Source: JAHHUH01 sp045123075 (GTDB taxonomy: Bacteria > Bacillota > Negativicutes > Acidaminococcales > Acidaminococcaceae). Taken from it: a stretch of 64,000 nucleotides of DNA. A program made the translations under genes and the position numbers. The notes under the pieces were generated by a model, which searched no databases, had not been told where the DNA came from, and was given only the letters and a program-made list of their open reading frames with translations. The stretch spans positions 1 through 64,000 of the forward strand of contig JBGVIJ010000027.1 of NCBI GenBank assembly GCA_045123075.1, in the 5' to 3' direction. Positions 49,175-58,676 of the stretch are shown here, one piece after another (positions within the stretch are counted from its first letter, which is position 1; each line of letters opens with the position of its first letter).

Positions 49175-51454
49175 TTAGCCCATAATAATCTTTTCAGGAG
49201 TAATCGGCAATTCGTAGAAACGTTTGCCGGTAGCATTATAAATAGCGTCTGCAATAGCAGGAGCAGGAGTATTGATTACAACTTCGCCAATGGATTTTGC
49301 ACCAAAAGGACCAGTACCTTCGTAACTGGATTCAAATTCTACGTTGATGTGACCAATATCCCAACGAGTAGGAATCTTGTATTGCATCAGAGAGTTTTCT
49401 GCCAGCTTACCATATTTGTTGTAAGTAACGTTTTCGGTCAAAGCCATACCGATACCTTGCAAAATACCGCCTTCTGCTTGCACTCGAGCTAAGTTAGGAT
49501 TAATGGGAGTACCGCAGTCAACTACGGAGTTGAATTCAATAACGCGCACTTCACCGGTCAATTTATCAAGCTCAATTTCTGCAACCCCAACCATGAACGG
49601 TGGCGGAGAAACAGGAGTAGATTTGGTAACAGTTTCTTCCACAGCAATGCTGTTATTGCACATAGAAGCAGTACTGATATCAAACAAGGACACTGCATTT
49701 TTACCGTCAGCAATTACTTCGTTACGTTTTACTTCCTTACCGTCAAAGGTAACATCGCTTGCTTCGCAACCTAAAATTTGCGCACCAATAGCACAAATCT
49801 TTTCACGCAGCTTCATTGCACATTCTTCAGTCGCTTTACCGGTCAAATAAGTTGTACTGGAAGCATAAGAGCCGGAATCATAAGGAGATACGTCAGTATC
49901 TGCACTATATACAGCAATTTGTTCAATATCACATTCTAAAATTTCTGCTGCGATTTGCGCCATAATGGTATCGCTGCCGGTACCAATGTCAGCAGAAGCA
50001 AGCATCAAATTATAAATGCCTTCATCGCCCAACTTCAAAGTAGCACTGCCAACATCGCAGAAAGGAATCGCGGAGCCTTGCATTGCCATGCCAAGTCCAA
50101 GTGCTCTAACTTTGCCATTGCCCATATCACGAACAGGATATTTTTCATCCCATTTGCTCATTTCCTTTACACGAGCCAAGCAACGGTCAAGAGTACAACT
50201 GGTGTTCCAACTATTATAGTAAGCAGGCATCATTTTACCTTCGCTGGTAATATTCATCATACGCAGTGCCAAGGGGTCCATTTTCAGCATTGCTGCCAAT
50301 TCATTAACAGCAGATTCCACAGCGAAAATACCTTGAGTTGCACCGTAACCACGGTACGCACCTGCACTCATTACGTTGGAGTACACAACATCACTGGTAA
50401 AACGATAACCTTCGGTATCGTACAAAGGAATGGATTTATGACCAGTTAAACCAACAGTAGTAGGTCCATGTTCACCATAAGCACCGGTGTTAGACAAAGT
50501 ATATAAATCAATTGCTCTAATATTGCCATCGTTCATTGCACCAATGCGTACACGCAATTGCATTTCGTGACGAGGAGAAGATGCAAGCATACATTCTTCA
50601 CGGCTGTAAACAATCTTACTAGGCTTCTTCAACTTCCAAGTTACGAAAGCAGGATACATTTCACAGACAGCAGTTTGTTTTGCGCCAAAGCCACCGCCAA
50701 CGCGAGGTTTGGTAACACGAATTTTATGTTTAGGAATACCCAAAGCATTTGCCACAATACGACGCACGTGGAAAACGATTTGAGTAGCGCTGGTAATATG
50801 CAAACGACCATAAGTATCAATATTGCAGAAAGCACGGAAGCCTTCCATCATGGTTTGTTGCACAGCTTTAGTGTGGTAAGTACGTTCCAAAACCACATCG
50901 CAATCAGCAAAGATAGCTTCTACATCACCTTCACCACATTCTTGATGAGCACACAGGTTACGTTTATTATCTGCACCAACAGGAACCAGACTGCGCCAAT
51001 TATCTTCGGGATGAACTAAATTAGGATTATCCAAGGATTGACGGAAGTCCAAAATAGGTTCCAATAATTGATATTTAACTTTAATCAAGGACAAAGCTTT
51101 ATCAACTGCTTTTTCAGTTTTACCTGCAACAATGGCAACAACATCACCAACGAAACGCACATGACGGTCTAAAAGCAAACGGTCGTAGGGACTGGGTTCA
51201 GGATAAGTTTGACCTGCACAGGTAAAGCGATTACCATTTTGGTCAACATCTTCCCAAGTAAAAATAGCTTCAATGTCAGGAACTTTTAAGGCAATGGCAG
51301 TATTAACGCTTTCTACAATGGCATTAGCATGAGGAGAGCGCAACAATTTTACGATCAAACAATCTTTAGGAGCAATATCATCAGTATAAACAGGTTGACC
51401 TGTTACCAATTGCATTGCATCTTTTTTACGCAACGATTGATTTACATATTTCAT
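49175..51454 (-). CDS. Xanthine dehydrogenase-type molybdenum hydroxylase, large (cofactor-binding) subunit
   Basis: 759 aa aldehyde oxidase/xanthine dehydrogenase fold. The N-terminal hammerhead domain (LVTGQPVYTDDI…SPHANAIVESVN) is followed by the cofactor-binding part with VGGGFGAKQ (about 258-266), YRGYGATQG (about 368-376) and a C-terminal GTGPFGAKSIGE with the conserved catalytic-type Glu. Given yqeB, yqeC, selD and yedF nearby it should belong to the selenium-dependent group, acting on purines or another N-heterocycle. ATG 51454 follows GGGAG. The substrate cannot be fixed from sequence. Confidence 0.9.
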   Translation of the reverse strand: MKYVNQSLRKKDAMQLVTGQPVYTDDIAPKDCLIVKLLRSPHANAIVESVNTAIALKVPDIEAIFTWEDVDQNGNRFTCAGQTYPEPSPYDRLLLDRHVRFVGDVVAIVAGKTEKAVDKALSLIKVKYQLLEPILDFRQSLDNPNLVHPEDNWRSLVPVGADNKRNLCAHQECGEGDVEAIFADCDVVLERTYHTKAVQQTMMEGFRAFCNIDTYGRLHITSATQIVFHVRRIVANALGIPKHKIRVTKPRVGGGFGAKQTAVCEMYPAFVTWKLKKPSKIVYSREECMLASSPRHEMQLRVRIGAMNDGNIRAIDLYTLSNTGAYGEHGPTTVGLTGHKSIPLYDTEGYRFTSDVVYSNVMSAGAYRGYGATQGIFAVESAVNELAAMLKMDPLALRMMNITSEGKMMPAYYNSWNTSCTLDRCLARVKEMSKWDEKYPVRDMGNGKVRALGLGMAMQGSAIPFCDVGSATLKLGDEGIYNLMLASADIGTGSDTIMAQIAAEILECDIEQIAVYSADTDVSPYDSGSYASSTTYLTGKATEECAMKLREKICAIGAQILGCEASDVTFDGKEVKRNEVIADGKNAVSLFDISTASMCNNSIAVEETVTKSTPVSPPPFMVGVAEIELDKLTGEVRVIEFNSVVDCGTPINPNLARVQAEGGILQGIGMALTENVTYNKYGKLAENSLMQYKIPTRWDIGHINVEFESSYEGTGPFGAKSIGEVVINTPAPAIADAIYNATGKRFYELPITPEKIIMG

Positions 51455-51467
51455 AATGCTTACTCCC

Positions 51468-51926
51468 TCATTTATTTTTCTTCCATTCAAGGAAGCTTAA
51501 GATGCCACGTAATTGACCTTCGTAACCGGAACAACGACACAAATTACCTGCCAAGTATTCTTTAATTTCTTCTTCGTTAGGTTCAGGATTTTCTCTGAAC
51601 AACGCCAAAGCATTCATAATGAAACCAGGATTACAGAAACCACATTGTTCTGCGCCTTGGTCTGCAATGAAAGTGCCAAACTCTGCTGCCTCTTCTTGCA
51701 AACCTTCAAGAGTGGTGATAGCGTGACCATCAGCACGAGCCGCCAAGATGGAGCAGGAAAGCACCGGTTTATCATCCATAAACACAGTGCACAAACCGCA
51801 GTTAGAAGTTTCGCAACCACGTTTTACACTGTAGCAGCCTTCATTGCGAACAAAATCTATCAAAAGCAAATCTGCTTCAATTTCTCTGGTAAGCTTTTTA
51901 CCGTTAAGAGTAATATTAACTAACAT
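51468..51926 (-). CDS. Molybdenum hydroxylase, [2Fe-2S] subunit
   Basis: 152 aa. The plant-type ferredoxin cluster is CETSNCGLC...C (about 38, 43, 46 and 58) and the second cluster is CGFC (about 97-100) with CRCSG (about 132-136). Shuttles electrons from the molybdenum site to FAD. Stop of the FAD subunit and this start overlap as TAATG; the large subunit follows 13 nt later. Confidence 0.95.
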   Translation of the reverse strand: MLVNITLNGKKLTREIEADLLLIDFVRNEGCYSVKRGCETSNCGLCTVFMDDKPVLSCSILAARADGHAITTLEGLQEEAAEFGTFIADQGAEQCGFCNPGFIMNALALFRENPEPNEEEIKEYLAGNLCRCSGYEGQLRGILSFLEWKKNK

Positions 51927-52717
51927 TAAACTTTACCTCCCAATTCCATAATAGTTCTTTCAGCCAACACCTTAACCAGATGAGTGCGATACTCAGCACT
52001 ACCACGGTTAGTATTAGCAGTAGGAATTTTTGCTGCAGCATACTCGGCAAAAGCTTTTGCTTTTTCTGCAGTAATGGGTAAAGTTACGAGGTTTTCTTCG
52101 TCAGTAACCAACATTGCTTTGCCAGGTCTTGCACCAATTGCCATGCGAATACCTGCTTCAGTTAAAGCAGTTGCGCAGGTCAGTACGGGGAAGTCGGTTT
52201 TAGCAATGCGTACACTTTGGTAACAGAAGCTTGCTTTTTGTTTTTTTATGATTACACTAACAAGGATATCCCTGTCATATTTCATATTTACAAATTCAGC
52301 AAGAGGTATAATTCCACCCTTATGCATTTCAACATAAGTATCCATAGAAAGCAGAATGGTCAACACATCGGAAAAACCAAATCTACCGTACACGCTACCG
52401 CCAACAGTTGCCAAGTTACGGAACTGTACGCCTACAATATAGCGTAAAGCTTCCTTTACAGCACCATTGGTGTATGCATTTAAACCTTGGTGTTCTTCCA
52501 TTTGACGTAAGGTTGCCATACAGCCAATACGGATTTCAGCTTCTGTTTCTTCTATTTTATCCAATCCCAAAGCGGATAAATCAATGGCAGTCACTACATT
52601 GCCTTTGGTCATCTTAATCCAAAGCATACCGCCAATAATTTTATTGGTACGTTTTTGATTTAATTCCCAAGCTTCTTCTAAGCAGGAAACCTTCTTAAAT
52701 TCACGAATAGTTATCAT
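51926..52717 (-). CDS. Molybdenum hydroxylase, FAD-binding subunit
   Basis: 263 aa, CO dehydrogenase medium-chain type. FAD contacts IIGGMLWIKM (about 27-36) and FRNLATVGGSVYGRFGFSDVLTILLSMD (about 98-125, key residues N-ATVGG-S). A C-terminal CO-dehydrogenase flavoprotein domain follows. First gene of the three-subunit operon, with a TAGGAGGG Shine-Dalgarno. Complex: FAD, FeS and Mo subunits as separate chains. Confidence 0.93.
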   Translation of the reverse strand: MITIREFKKVSCLEEAWELNQKRTNKIIGGMLWIKMTKGNVVTAIDLSALGLDKIEETEAEIRIGCMATLRQMEEHQGLNAYTNGAVKEALRYIVGVQFRNLATVGGSVYGRFGFSDVLTILLSMDTYVEMHKGGIIPLAEFVNMKYDRDILVSVIIKKQKASFCYQSVRIAKTDFPVLTCATALTEAGIRMAIGARPGKAMLVTDEENLVTLPITAEKAKAFAEYAAAKIPTANTNRGSAEYRTHLVKVLAERTIMELGGKV

Positions 52718-52754
52718 TGAAAGCCCTCCTAATAGGGTTATTACTTACCATTTC

Positions 52755-52783
52755 ATTATAACAAAATATCATTTTGCAAGCAA
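52755..52783 (-). promoter_or_regulatory. Promoter of the molybdenum hydroxylase operon
   Basis: TTGCTT (52778-52783), 17 nt, consensus TATAAT (52755-52760), about 35 nt before the first ATG. Too little leader for a Moco riboswitch. Confidence 0.75.
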
Positions 52784-52849
52784 TTTCCCCTTGCTGGTTA
52801 GCACTTCCAAGTAATAAAATAAAAGCAATTATTATATGGAGATTTTGTT

Positions 52850-53449
52850 ATGAACATTGCACATAAATTACCCATCGCCTGTATTATTATGGCTTCCGGT
52901 TCAGGAAACCGTTTTGGTGAAAATAAACTACTTTATAAAATTCAAGATAAACCTTTATTGCAACACATTTTGGAAACCACATCTAAACTTCCTTTTGCAG
53001 AACGTATTGTCGTTACTCGCCACCAAGAAGTTTTAGATTTGTGTAATGCATTAAATATCAAGGTTATCCGCCACGCAGAACCTTATCAAAGTGACACTGT
53101 CCGCATTGCTTTGGAAAACCTTGCTGAATTTGAAGGCTATCTTTTTTGCACAGGAGATCAACCGTTCTTAAAAAAAGTAAGCCTGGAAAAATTATGTGTC
53201 AGTTTTTTAGAAGCGCCAAACTTTATCTACCGCACTATTTTTGAAAGCACTCCCGGCAATCCGGTAATCTTCCCGGCAAAATTTACAAAAGAACTTAAGA
53301 AATTGCCCCAAGATTGCGGAGGCAGCCATTTAATAAAAAAATATCCTGAACAAGTACGCTACATACCTGTTCAGGATTCTTTAGAGCTTTATGATATTGA
53401 CACCAAGGAAGATTTAGAAAAATTATTCCTTGGGCAAAACAACATTTAA
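52850..53449 (+). CDS. mocA: Molybdenum cofactor cytidylyltransferase-like NTP transferase
   Basis: 199 aa MobA/MocA-type nucleotidyltransferase. The N-terminal ASGSGNRFGENKLLYKI (LAxGxGxRxGxxK pattern, about 15-31) binds the NTP, and GDQPFL (about 102-107) is the metal site. MocA adds CMP to the cofactor for hydroxylases of the xanthine dehydrogenase class, which fits the divergent hydroxylase operon. TGGAG upstream. Its last 27 nt overlap the 3' end of the permease gene on the other strand. Confidence 0.88.
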   Translation: MNIAHKLPIACIIMASGSGNRFGENKLLYKIQDKPLLQHILETTSKLPFAERIVVTRHQEVLDLCNALNIKVIRHAEPYQSDTVRIALENLAEFEGYLFCTGDQPFLKKVSLEKLCVSFLEAPNFIYRTIFESTPGNPVIFPAKFTKELKKLPQDCGGSHLIKKYPEQVRYIPVQDSLELYDIDTKEDLEKLFLGQNNI

Positions 53450-54811
53450 AAAGATTGCAACCACAGCCGCGGGCACGATACCGGAACCGCCAAAAATCAA
53501 TTTAACGAATTGGGGAGCGTGTGCCAATACGCCGGGGTTAGCACCCATACCGTAACCAACACCAAGAGCCACGGAAACGATAGTCAAACTTCTAGCGTTG
53601 AGGGGCTCTTTTGTTATGAGTTGAATACCACTTACTACGATGGAAGAGAACATCATAACAGCAGCACCGCCCAAAACAGATTGGGGCATAATGGAAACGA
53701 TGGCACCCAATTTAGGAATAAGACCGCAAAGCACGAGGAAGATTGCACCGGTAGCCAAAGCAAAACGGTTTACAACCTTAGTCATGGCAACAAGGCCTAC
53801 GTTTTGGCTAAAAGAAGTGTTGGGCAATACGCCGAGGATTGCGGCAAAGCTGGAACCTAAGCCATCACAAATGATACCACCGGAAAGTTCTTTGTCATCT
53901 GCTTCACGACCGAAACCACTTTCCATAACGCCGGATATATCGCCAACGGTTTCAACGGCAGTTACGATAAACATAATTGCTACGGGAATGATGGCACGCA
54001 TATCAAAAACGATATCTACGGGGAAAAGTTCAGGAATCTCAAACCAAGCTGCTTGAGAAACTTTGTCCCAGTTGATAACCCAAGATTTAGTATATTCCAC
54101 ACCTTTAGCAGTTACAGCAGTGGTAGGAAGAACAAAGCTCATTACGATAGAAGCAAAGTAGCCGGCGATGATACCCATCAAAATAGAAGAATAGCTGGTA
54201 ATACCTTTGGTACCATGTTTGAAAATCAAAATAACTACAAGAACGAAAAGACCTAGGCCCAAGTTTTCTGCAGAACCAAAGTCCTTGGCTTTAAAGCCAC
54301 CACCAAAGGAATTCATGCCAACAGAAATCAAAGAAAGGCCAATGGAAAGAACTACAGTACCGGTAACAACTGCCGGGAAGAATCTACGCAAGGGTTTTAA
54401 GAAAACGCCAAGCACACCTTCAAAAATACCACCAACAATGGACGCCCCCATCATTGCACCATACGCAAGAACACCACTACCTAAAGATGCAGCTACACCG
54501 TTAAATACACCAATGAAGCCGGAGCTGGTACCCATGATGATAGGAACTTTACCACCACAAGGGCCAATGGAATACAATTGCACCAAGGTAACAAGGCCTG
54601 CCACAATCATTGCATTTTGCAACAAGCTAATGCGTAAGTCAGCAAATTCTGCACCGGCAATACCACAAGCACCGCAAATAATAAGCAGCGGAGTCAAGTT
54701 ACCTACAAACATTGCCAAAACATGTTGTAAGCCAAGAGGAATTGCTCTAGACAAAGGCATAGACGCATAAAAGTCATAGGCAGGATCTAAATTCTTTTTC
54801 TCTTTATCCAT
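53423..54811 (-). CDS. NCS2 family xanthine/uracil permease
   Basis: 462 aa with about 12-14 membrane segments. Signatures QHVLAMFVGNLTPLLI, then MGTSSGFIGVF, and the substrate loop GDISGVMESGFGRE (about 295-308; key Glu in helix 8-like ETVGDISG) and NTSFSQNVGLVAMT (about 340-353, the NCS2 Q/N-x-G motif). Closest to the purine (xanthine/urate) group. It likely imports the substrate of the nearby hydroxylase. ATG 54811 follows GAGGTG; an earlier GTG is in the site. Confidence 0.92.
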   Translation of the reverse strand: MDKEKKNLDPAYDFYASMPLSRAIPLGLQHVLAMFVGNLTPLLIICGACGIAGAEFADLRISLLQNAMIVAGLVTLVQLYSIGPCGGKVPIIMGTSSGFIGVFNGVAASLGSGVLAYGAMMGASIVGGIFEGVLGVFLKPLRRFFPAVVTGTVVLSIGLSLISVGMNSFGGGFKAKDFGSAENLGLGLFVLVVILIFKHGTKGITSYSSILMGIIAGYFASIVMSFVLPTTAVTAKGVEYTKSWVINWDKVSQAAWFEIPELFPVDIVFDMRAIIPVAIMFIVTAVETVGDISGVMESGFGREADDKELSGGIICDGLGSSFAAILGVLPNTSFSQNVGLVAMTKVVNRFALATGAIFLVLCGLIPKLGAIVSIMPQSVLGGAAVMMFSSIVVSGIQLITKEPLNARSLTIVSVALGVGYGMGANPGVLAHAPQFVKLIFGGSGIVPAAVVAIFLNVVLPKE

Positions 54812-54844
54812 CAAAAACACCTCATAAAAATTTAATACTCATTA

Positions 54845-54873
54845 ATTCTACTGAACATCAGCAAAATTGTAAA
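54845..54873 (-). promoter_or_regulatory. Promoter of the permease gene
   Basis: TTTACA (54868-54873), 17 nt, TAGAAT (54845-54850), downstream of the xdhC stop. Confidence 0.6.
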
Positions 54874-54879
54874 CATATT

Positions 54880-55848
54880 TTATGCTTTCTTATTGCCATA
54901 ACGAGCAGCTCGCACCTGAATAAACTGTGCCGCAATGCTAATGGCGATTTCCGCAGGAGTTTCACTGCCAATTTCTAAACCAATGGGAGTAATGATTCTA
55001 GCAAGCTGTTCTTCGCTGAAACCTTCGTTGAGCAAAGTCTCCCTTGTTAATTTTGCCTTACGCCTGCTTCCTACTACGCCAATGTAATGAACAGGAGTAT
55101 TCAGGGCGAAGCGTTCCACATCAGCATCGTGCAAATGCCCTCGAGTCATTACGGCAACGTAGTCATTCTCAGTAATCTGCACTGAGCTAGCTAAGTTTTT
55201 AAAATCAACGCAGCGTACTTCTTCCGCACCGGTAAAGAGTTCCGGTTTGAAAAACTCTTCCCTGTCATCTAAGACTACGCATCTAAAACCAAGATGACTT
55301 AAAACAGGGACTACTTCCTGCGCCAGATGACCGCCGCCAAAAATAAATACCTTGCCGTCAAAATTGAAACGCTCTGCGTAATATGAATTGTCACCAAGTT
55401 GTATCAAACCATTACCTTGTAAATCATAAGCACCTTGGAAAACTTGCAGCTTGCCTTCAACAACAGGAAGGAGCAACCAAAATTGTTCCTTGCTCACCAT
55501 TACGCCAAGCACTTCTTGCACCAAGGGCAAATCATTTGCTGATAAGTACTGATAAAGTATCGTACAAGTACCACCGCAAATCATTCCCAGTTCAGCGCTG
55601 CCTTCCATGGTCAGCGTGTATTCGTACAAAAAGTTTCTCTTTTGAGCTATCTGTTCCTGACCTTGCAGTATCACATTGTATTCTAAGCTTCCGCCACCAA
55701 TAGTTCCGCAAATTCTACCGGCTTCGCCCACTACCATATAAGCGCCGCTACTACGAGGAGTAGAGCCGGTACTGGAAATGATGGTTGCCAGCAAACAAGG
55801 CTTACCCATTTTCAATTGTTCTTCTATGGCAAGAAAAATCTTTTCCAT
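54880..55848 (-). CDS. xdhC: XdhC/CoxI family maturation factor
   Basis: 322 aa. The N-terminal XdhC_CoxI domain has ATIISSTGSTPRSSGAYMVV and GTIGGGSLEYN (about 47-57) and a GMICGGTCTILYQ loop; the C-terminal Rossmann part has VFIFGGGHLAQEVVPVLSHLGF (about 166-187). XdhC binds sulfurated or selenated cofactor and inserts it into the hydroxylase. Begins 1 nt after yqeB with its Shine-Dalgarno inside yqeB. Confidence 0.93.
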   Translation of the reverse strand: MEKIFLAIEEQLKMGKPCLLATIISSTGSTPRSSGAYMVVGEAGRICGTIGGGSLEYNVILQGQEQIAQKRNFLYEYTLTMEGSAELGMICGGTCTILYQYLSANDLPLVQEVLGVMVSKEQFWLLLPVVEGKLQVFQGAYDLQGNGLIQLGDNSYYAERFNFDGKVFIFGGGHLAQEVVPVLSHLGFRCVVLDDREEFFKPELFTGAEEVRCVDFKNLASSVQITENDYVAVMTRGHLHDADVERFALNTPVHYIGVVGSRRKAKLTRETLLNEGFSEEQLARIITPIGLEIGSETPAEIAISIAAQFIQVRAARYGNKKA

Positions 55849-55849
55849 T

Positions 55850-56665
55850 TTATTTCTCCATATATTGCTTGCACACCAATTCTAAAACACTGCCTGCAAT
55901 ACAGCGTGCCTTGTCAGAAATGGTAAAACAGTTGGCAAGTTCAGATTTGCGGGGATCAATATCTGCAATCTTAAAACCTTTAGTAACTACATATCCCTCG
56001 CGAATCATACCTCTAATAATGCCTGTGATAGTTGCCTTCACAGGTATTTTTTCATTTTCAGTAAGGATTTCAGCAATTACATCACCTTGCTCTACAATGG
56101 TACCAATGCCTTGAACAATGTGCATTGTGCCTGCAGTTTCCGCGTGCAGCACACGTTCAGAAGTATAACCGCCAATATCACCGGGAATACCGCTATTGGG
56201 AGCAGCTTTACCCTCGCGGATAACTCTACCCAAATTATGACCACGCTTAGTTTCTACAACTGCGTCTACATCTACGCCAGCTTCAAAGCCGGGTCCAAGA
56301 GCAATGGTCAAAGGAGCCATATCTATTTTCGTACCTAAATTCTTTTTGGCAATAATAGCGTCCACTACCACGTCAGGTTTTAATTCTGCAATACAAGTAC
56401 CGGTTTCATCTACAAGTACAGGTACATTGCCTGCTTGCCAAATAGCTTCTGCTTCTTGAACGTTATTAATCAAAACAGCAGTCATACCTTCAAAAACATT
56501 ACTGCCTTCATAAACAGCTTCGCAAACAGAAACTTGCCTACGAATGGCAGCAGGAGCAGCACATTCTAAAACTAAAACCTTAAAACCTGTGCTCCACAAA
56601 CGGTGGATACAGCCTGTAGCTAAATCGCCGCCACCACGGACAACTACCAAAAAATCTTTTTTCAT
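55850..56665 (-). CDS. yqeB: Selenium-dependent molybdenum hydroxylase system protein YqeB (EF2563 family)
   Basis: 271 aa. Starts with a Rossmann-like VVRGGGDLATGCIHRLWSTGFKVLVLE (about 7-33, GGGDLATG). Middle part VDAIIAKKNLG and a C-terminal lipoyl-like GIGTIVEQGDVIAEI…VPVKATITGIIRGMI segment. The family occurs with SelD in genomes that use labile selenium in molybdenum hydroxylases without Sec; the reaction is unknown. Between the DUF3343 and xdhC genes. Confidence 0.92.
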   Translation of the reverse strand: MKKDFLVVVRGGGDLATGCIHRLWSTGFKVLVLECAAPAAIRRQVSVCEAVYEGSNVFEGMTAVLINNVQEAEAIWQAGNVPVLVDETGTCIAELKPDVVVDAIIAKKNLGTKIDMAPLTIALGPGFEAGVDVDAVVETKRGHNLGRVIREGKAAPNSGIPGDIGGYTSERVLHAETAGTMHIVQGIGTIVEQGDVIAEILTENEKIPVKATITGIIRGMIREGYVVTKGFKIADIDPRKSELANCFTISDKARCIAGSVLELVCKQYMEK

Positions 56666-56674
56666 AATCTCATC

Positions 56675-56914
56675 TCACATCATTAAATCTATTACTTGTT
56701 CCCAAACAAAATTCATTTGGGAACGCTTTACTTCTATAAAACTATAATCTTCTAATGGCACTCGCCAAGCAACACCGCACCCGGAAGAGATTTCTTGAGG
56801 AACAGGGATCAATCTACCGGGTAAATTATTTCCCAAGCAGAAGCTTTCCATAGCCATGGCAGCAGTTGTAGTAGCAAAAGTAATAATCTTATAAGCTTTC
56901 TTTATTCTCGCCAT
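56675..56914 (-). CDS. DUF3343 protein
   Basis: 79 aa DUF3343 protein: YKIITFATTTAAMAMESFC, then GRLIPVPQEISSGCGVAWRV (key residues L-P-P-x-x-SSGCG). DUF3343 genes go with the selenium module (yedF, selD, csd) and may carry selenium or sulfur through the conserved Cys in SSGCG (about 46). The start overlaps the end of the desulfurase gene by one base. Confidence 0.9.
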   Translation of the reverse strand: MARIKKAYKIITFATTTAAMAMESFCLGNNLPGRLIPVPQEISSGCGVAWRVPLEDYSFIEVKRSQMNFVWEQVIDLMM

Positions 56915-58059
56915 TACTCTTGCTCCTCTTCTGCAATTTCTTTAATTGCCTTGATTGCCACGTCCACTTCTTCCATAGTATTGAAATAGCCAAAACTAAA
57001 ACGTACCATACCTTGTTTTTCCGTACCAAAATGCTGATGCACCAATGGAGCGCAATGAGCACCTGCTCGCACGCAGATACCGTAATCTTCCCACAAGATG
57101 TCGCTGACAAGACCTGCATCCATTTCGCCAATGTTCAAGGAAACAAGAGCCACTCGTTCTGCACTGCCAAAATCACAGTACAATTTTACCTTGGGCAAAT
57201 TTTTGATACCATCAACAAAATGTCGTAGCAGTTTCATTTCATGAACGTGTACTTTATCTACGCCAGTTTCCAGCAAAAAGCTAACTGCAGCATTCAAACC
57301 TGCAAGACCGTGTCCGTTTAAAGTACCTGCTTCTAAAACCGTCGGCATCATTTGCGGATGTACCTTATCAAAGCTATGAACACCACTTCCGCCAACCTTT
57401 AAGGACGGCAACTTTACATGTTCGCCAACATAAATACCACCAGTACCTTGAGGGCCAAGCAAACCCTTATGTCCCGTAAAGCACAGCACGTCAATCCCCA
57501 TAGCTTGCACATCAATAGGCAATGTGCCTGCAGTTTGGGAAGCGTCTACCACTAAAAGCAAGTTGTGCCTTTTCGCAATGGCAGAAAGCTTCTGCAAATC
57601 ATTGACATTACCGGTAACATTAGAAGCGTGATTGATAACAATCGCCTTAGTATTTGCTTGCACCTTACTTTCCAAAACAGCGTAGTCAATTCTGCCACAA
57701 GCATCCAGAGGCAAAAAACTTACCTCTACGCCCGCACTTTCCTGCAAATACAAAGGACGCAATACGGAATTATGTTCAGCCTCACTGCTAATAACATGGT
57801 CACCTGCATTGAACAAACCTTGAATGGCAATGTTCAGTGCTTCCGTAGCGTTACAGGTAAAAGCAATTTGTGCAGGATTGGCAATATTAAAAAGCTTCGC
57901 CAATTTAACCCGCGTATCGTAAACAGTCCTCGCTGCCTGCAAAGTAGGAGCGTGGGCACCACGACCTGCATTACCCAAAGTTAAAAGTGCCTTTTGTACA
58001 GCCTCTATGACCTCAACAGGTTTTTGTAGAGTGGTTGCTGCATTATCAAAATAAATCAT
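56914..58059 (-). CDS. Cysteine desulfurase family protein (class V aminotransferase)
   Basis: 381 aa PLP enzyme. N-terminus MIYFDNAATTLQKP; SSEAEHNSVLRPL (about 98) holds the PLP His; CFTGHKGLLGPQGTGGI (about 197-213) contains the cofactor Lys; the catalytic Cys loop is CVRAGAHCAPLVHQ (about 338-351). It resembles SufS/CsdB and selenocysteine lyase types in the selenium cluster and would release selenium or sulfur for SelD/YedF. ATG 58059 overlaps the yedF stop as ATGA; the longer upstream frame is not used. Confidence 0.9.
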   Translation of the reverse strand: MIYFDNAATTLQKPVEVIEAVQKALLTLGNAGRGAHAPTLQAARTVYDTRVKLAKLFNIANPAQIAFTCNATEALNIAIQGLFNAGDHVISSEAEHNSVLRPLYLQESAGVEVSFLPLDACGRIDYAVLESKVQANTKAIVINHASNVTGNVNDLQKLSAIAKRHNLLLVVDASQTAGTLPIDVQAMGIDVLCFTGHKGLLGPQGTGGIYVGEHVKLPSLKVGGSGVHSFDKVHPQMMPTVLEAGTLNGHGLAGLNAAVSFLLETGVDKVHVHEMKLLRHFVDGIKNLPKVKLYCDFGSAERVALVSLNIGEMDAGLVSDILWEDYGICVRAGAHCAPLVHQHFGTEKQGMVRFSFGYFNTMEEVDVAIKAIKEIAEEEQE

Positions 58060-58664
58060 GGTTTTACAATCAAACTCGCTTGTAACATTTTTTCTGCAAT
58101 TACATACATATTGGTTACGCCGCCAACTTGCAATTTTTCTGCTAAACCATAATGGTTCAAGCAAGTACCGCAAGTCAAAATTTCTACACCTTGTGCTTCC
58201 AAGGACTTAACATCTTCCAGAGTGGGAGCATTTTCACAAGTCAGCTTCGCACCACCGTTGTAGAACAAAATGGTAGCAGGAAGTTCATCTTGTTGAGTAA
58301 GTGCGAAAATAAAACCTTTCATCAACAAAGTTCCAAGTGCTTCGTCGCCTTCACCCATTTTATCAGAGGAAATCACAACAACTTTATTACTTCTTACATC
58401 AGGAATGCAGTCAGCACATTCTTCTACTGCTTCCTCAGCTACAACTTCGCCAACAGTCAAAATAACTTGGTATTTCTTTTCTTCCAGCTTTTCGCTTTTT
58501 ACAGCGTAGCCTTTTTGTTGTGCCATTTTGGTCAAATTTTGTACAGCGATTTCATTATCGACAAGCACGCAAACTTCACCGGCACCCTTTAATTCTTGGA
58601 TTGCCTTCTTAGTTTTAACTACAGGAATCGGACAAGCATCGCCCAAAGCATTTACATTAATCAT
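58056..58664 (-). CDS. yedF: Selenium metabolism protein YedF (TusA plus DsrE-like)
   Basis: 202 aa in two domains. Residues 1-75 are TusA/SirA-like with the conserved CPIPVV (Cys11). Residues 90-202 are a DsrE-like domain (VVISSDKMGEGDEALGTLLMKGFIFALTQ, then ILTCGTCLNHYGL with CxxC). Family members are restricted to selenium-using genomes and probably carry selane sulfur/selenium between the desulfurase and SelD. 12 nt separate it from selD. Confidence 0.94.
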   Translation of the reverse strand: MINVNALGDACPIPVVKTKKAIQELKGAGEVCVLVDNEIAVQNLTKMAQQKGYAVKSEKLEEKKYQVILTVGEVVAEEAVEECADCIPDVRSNKVVVISSDKMGEGDEALGTLLMKGFIFALTQQDELPATILFYNGGAKLTCENAPTLEDVKSLEAQGVEILTCGTCLNHYGLAEKLQVGGVTNMYVIAEKMLQASLIVKP

Positions 58665-58676
58665 AATTTAGCACCT

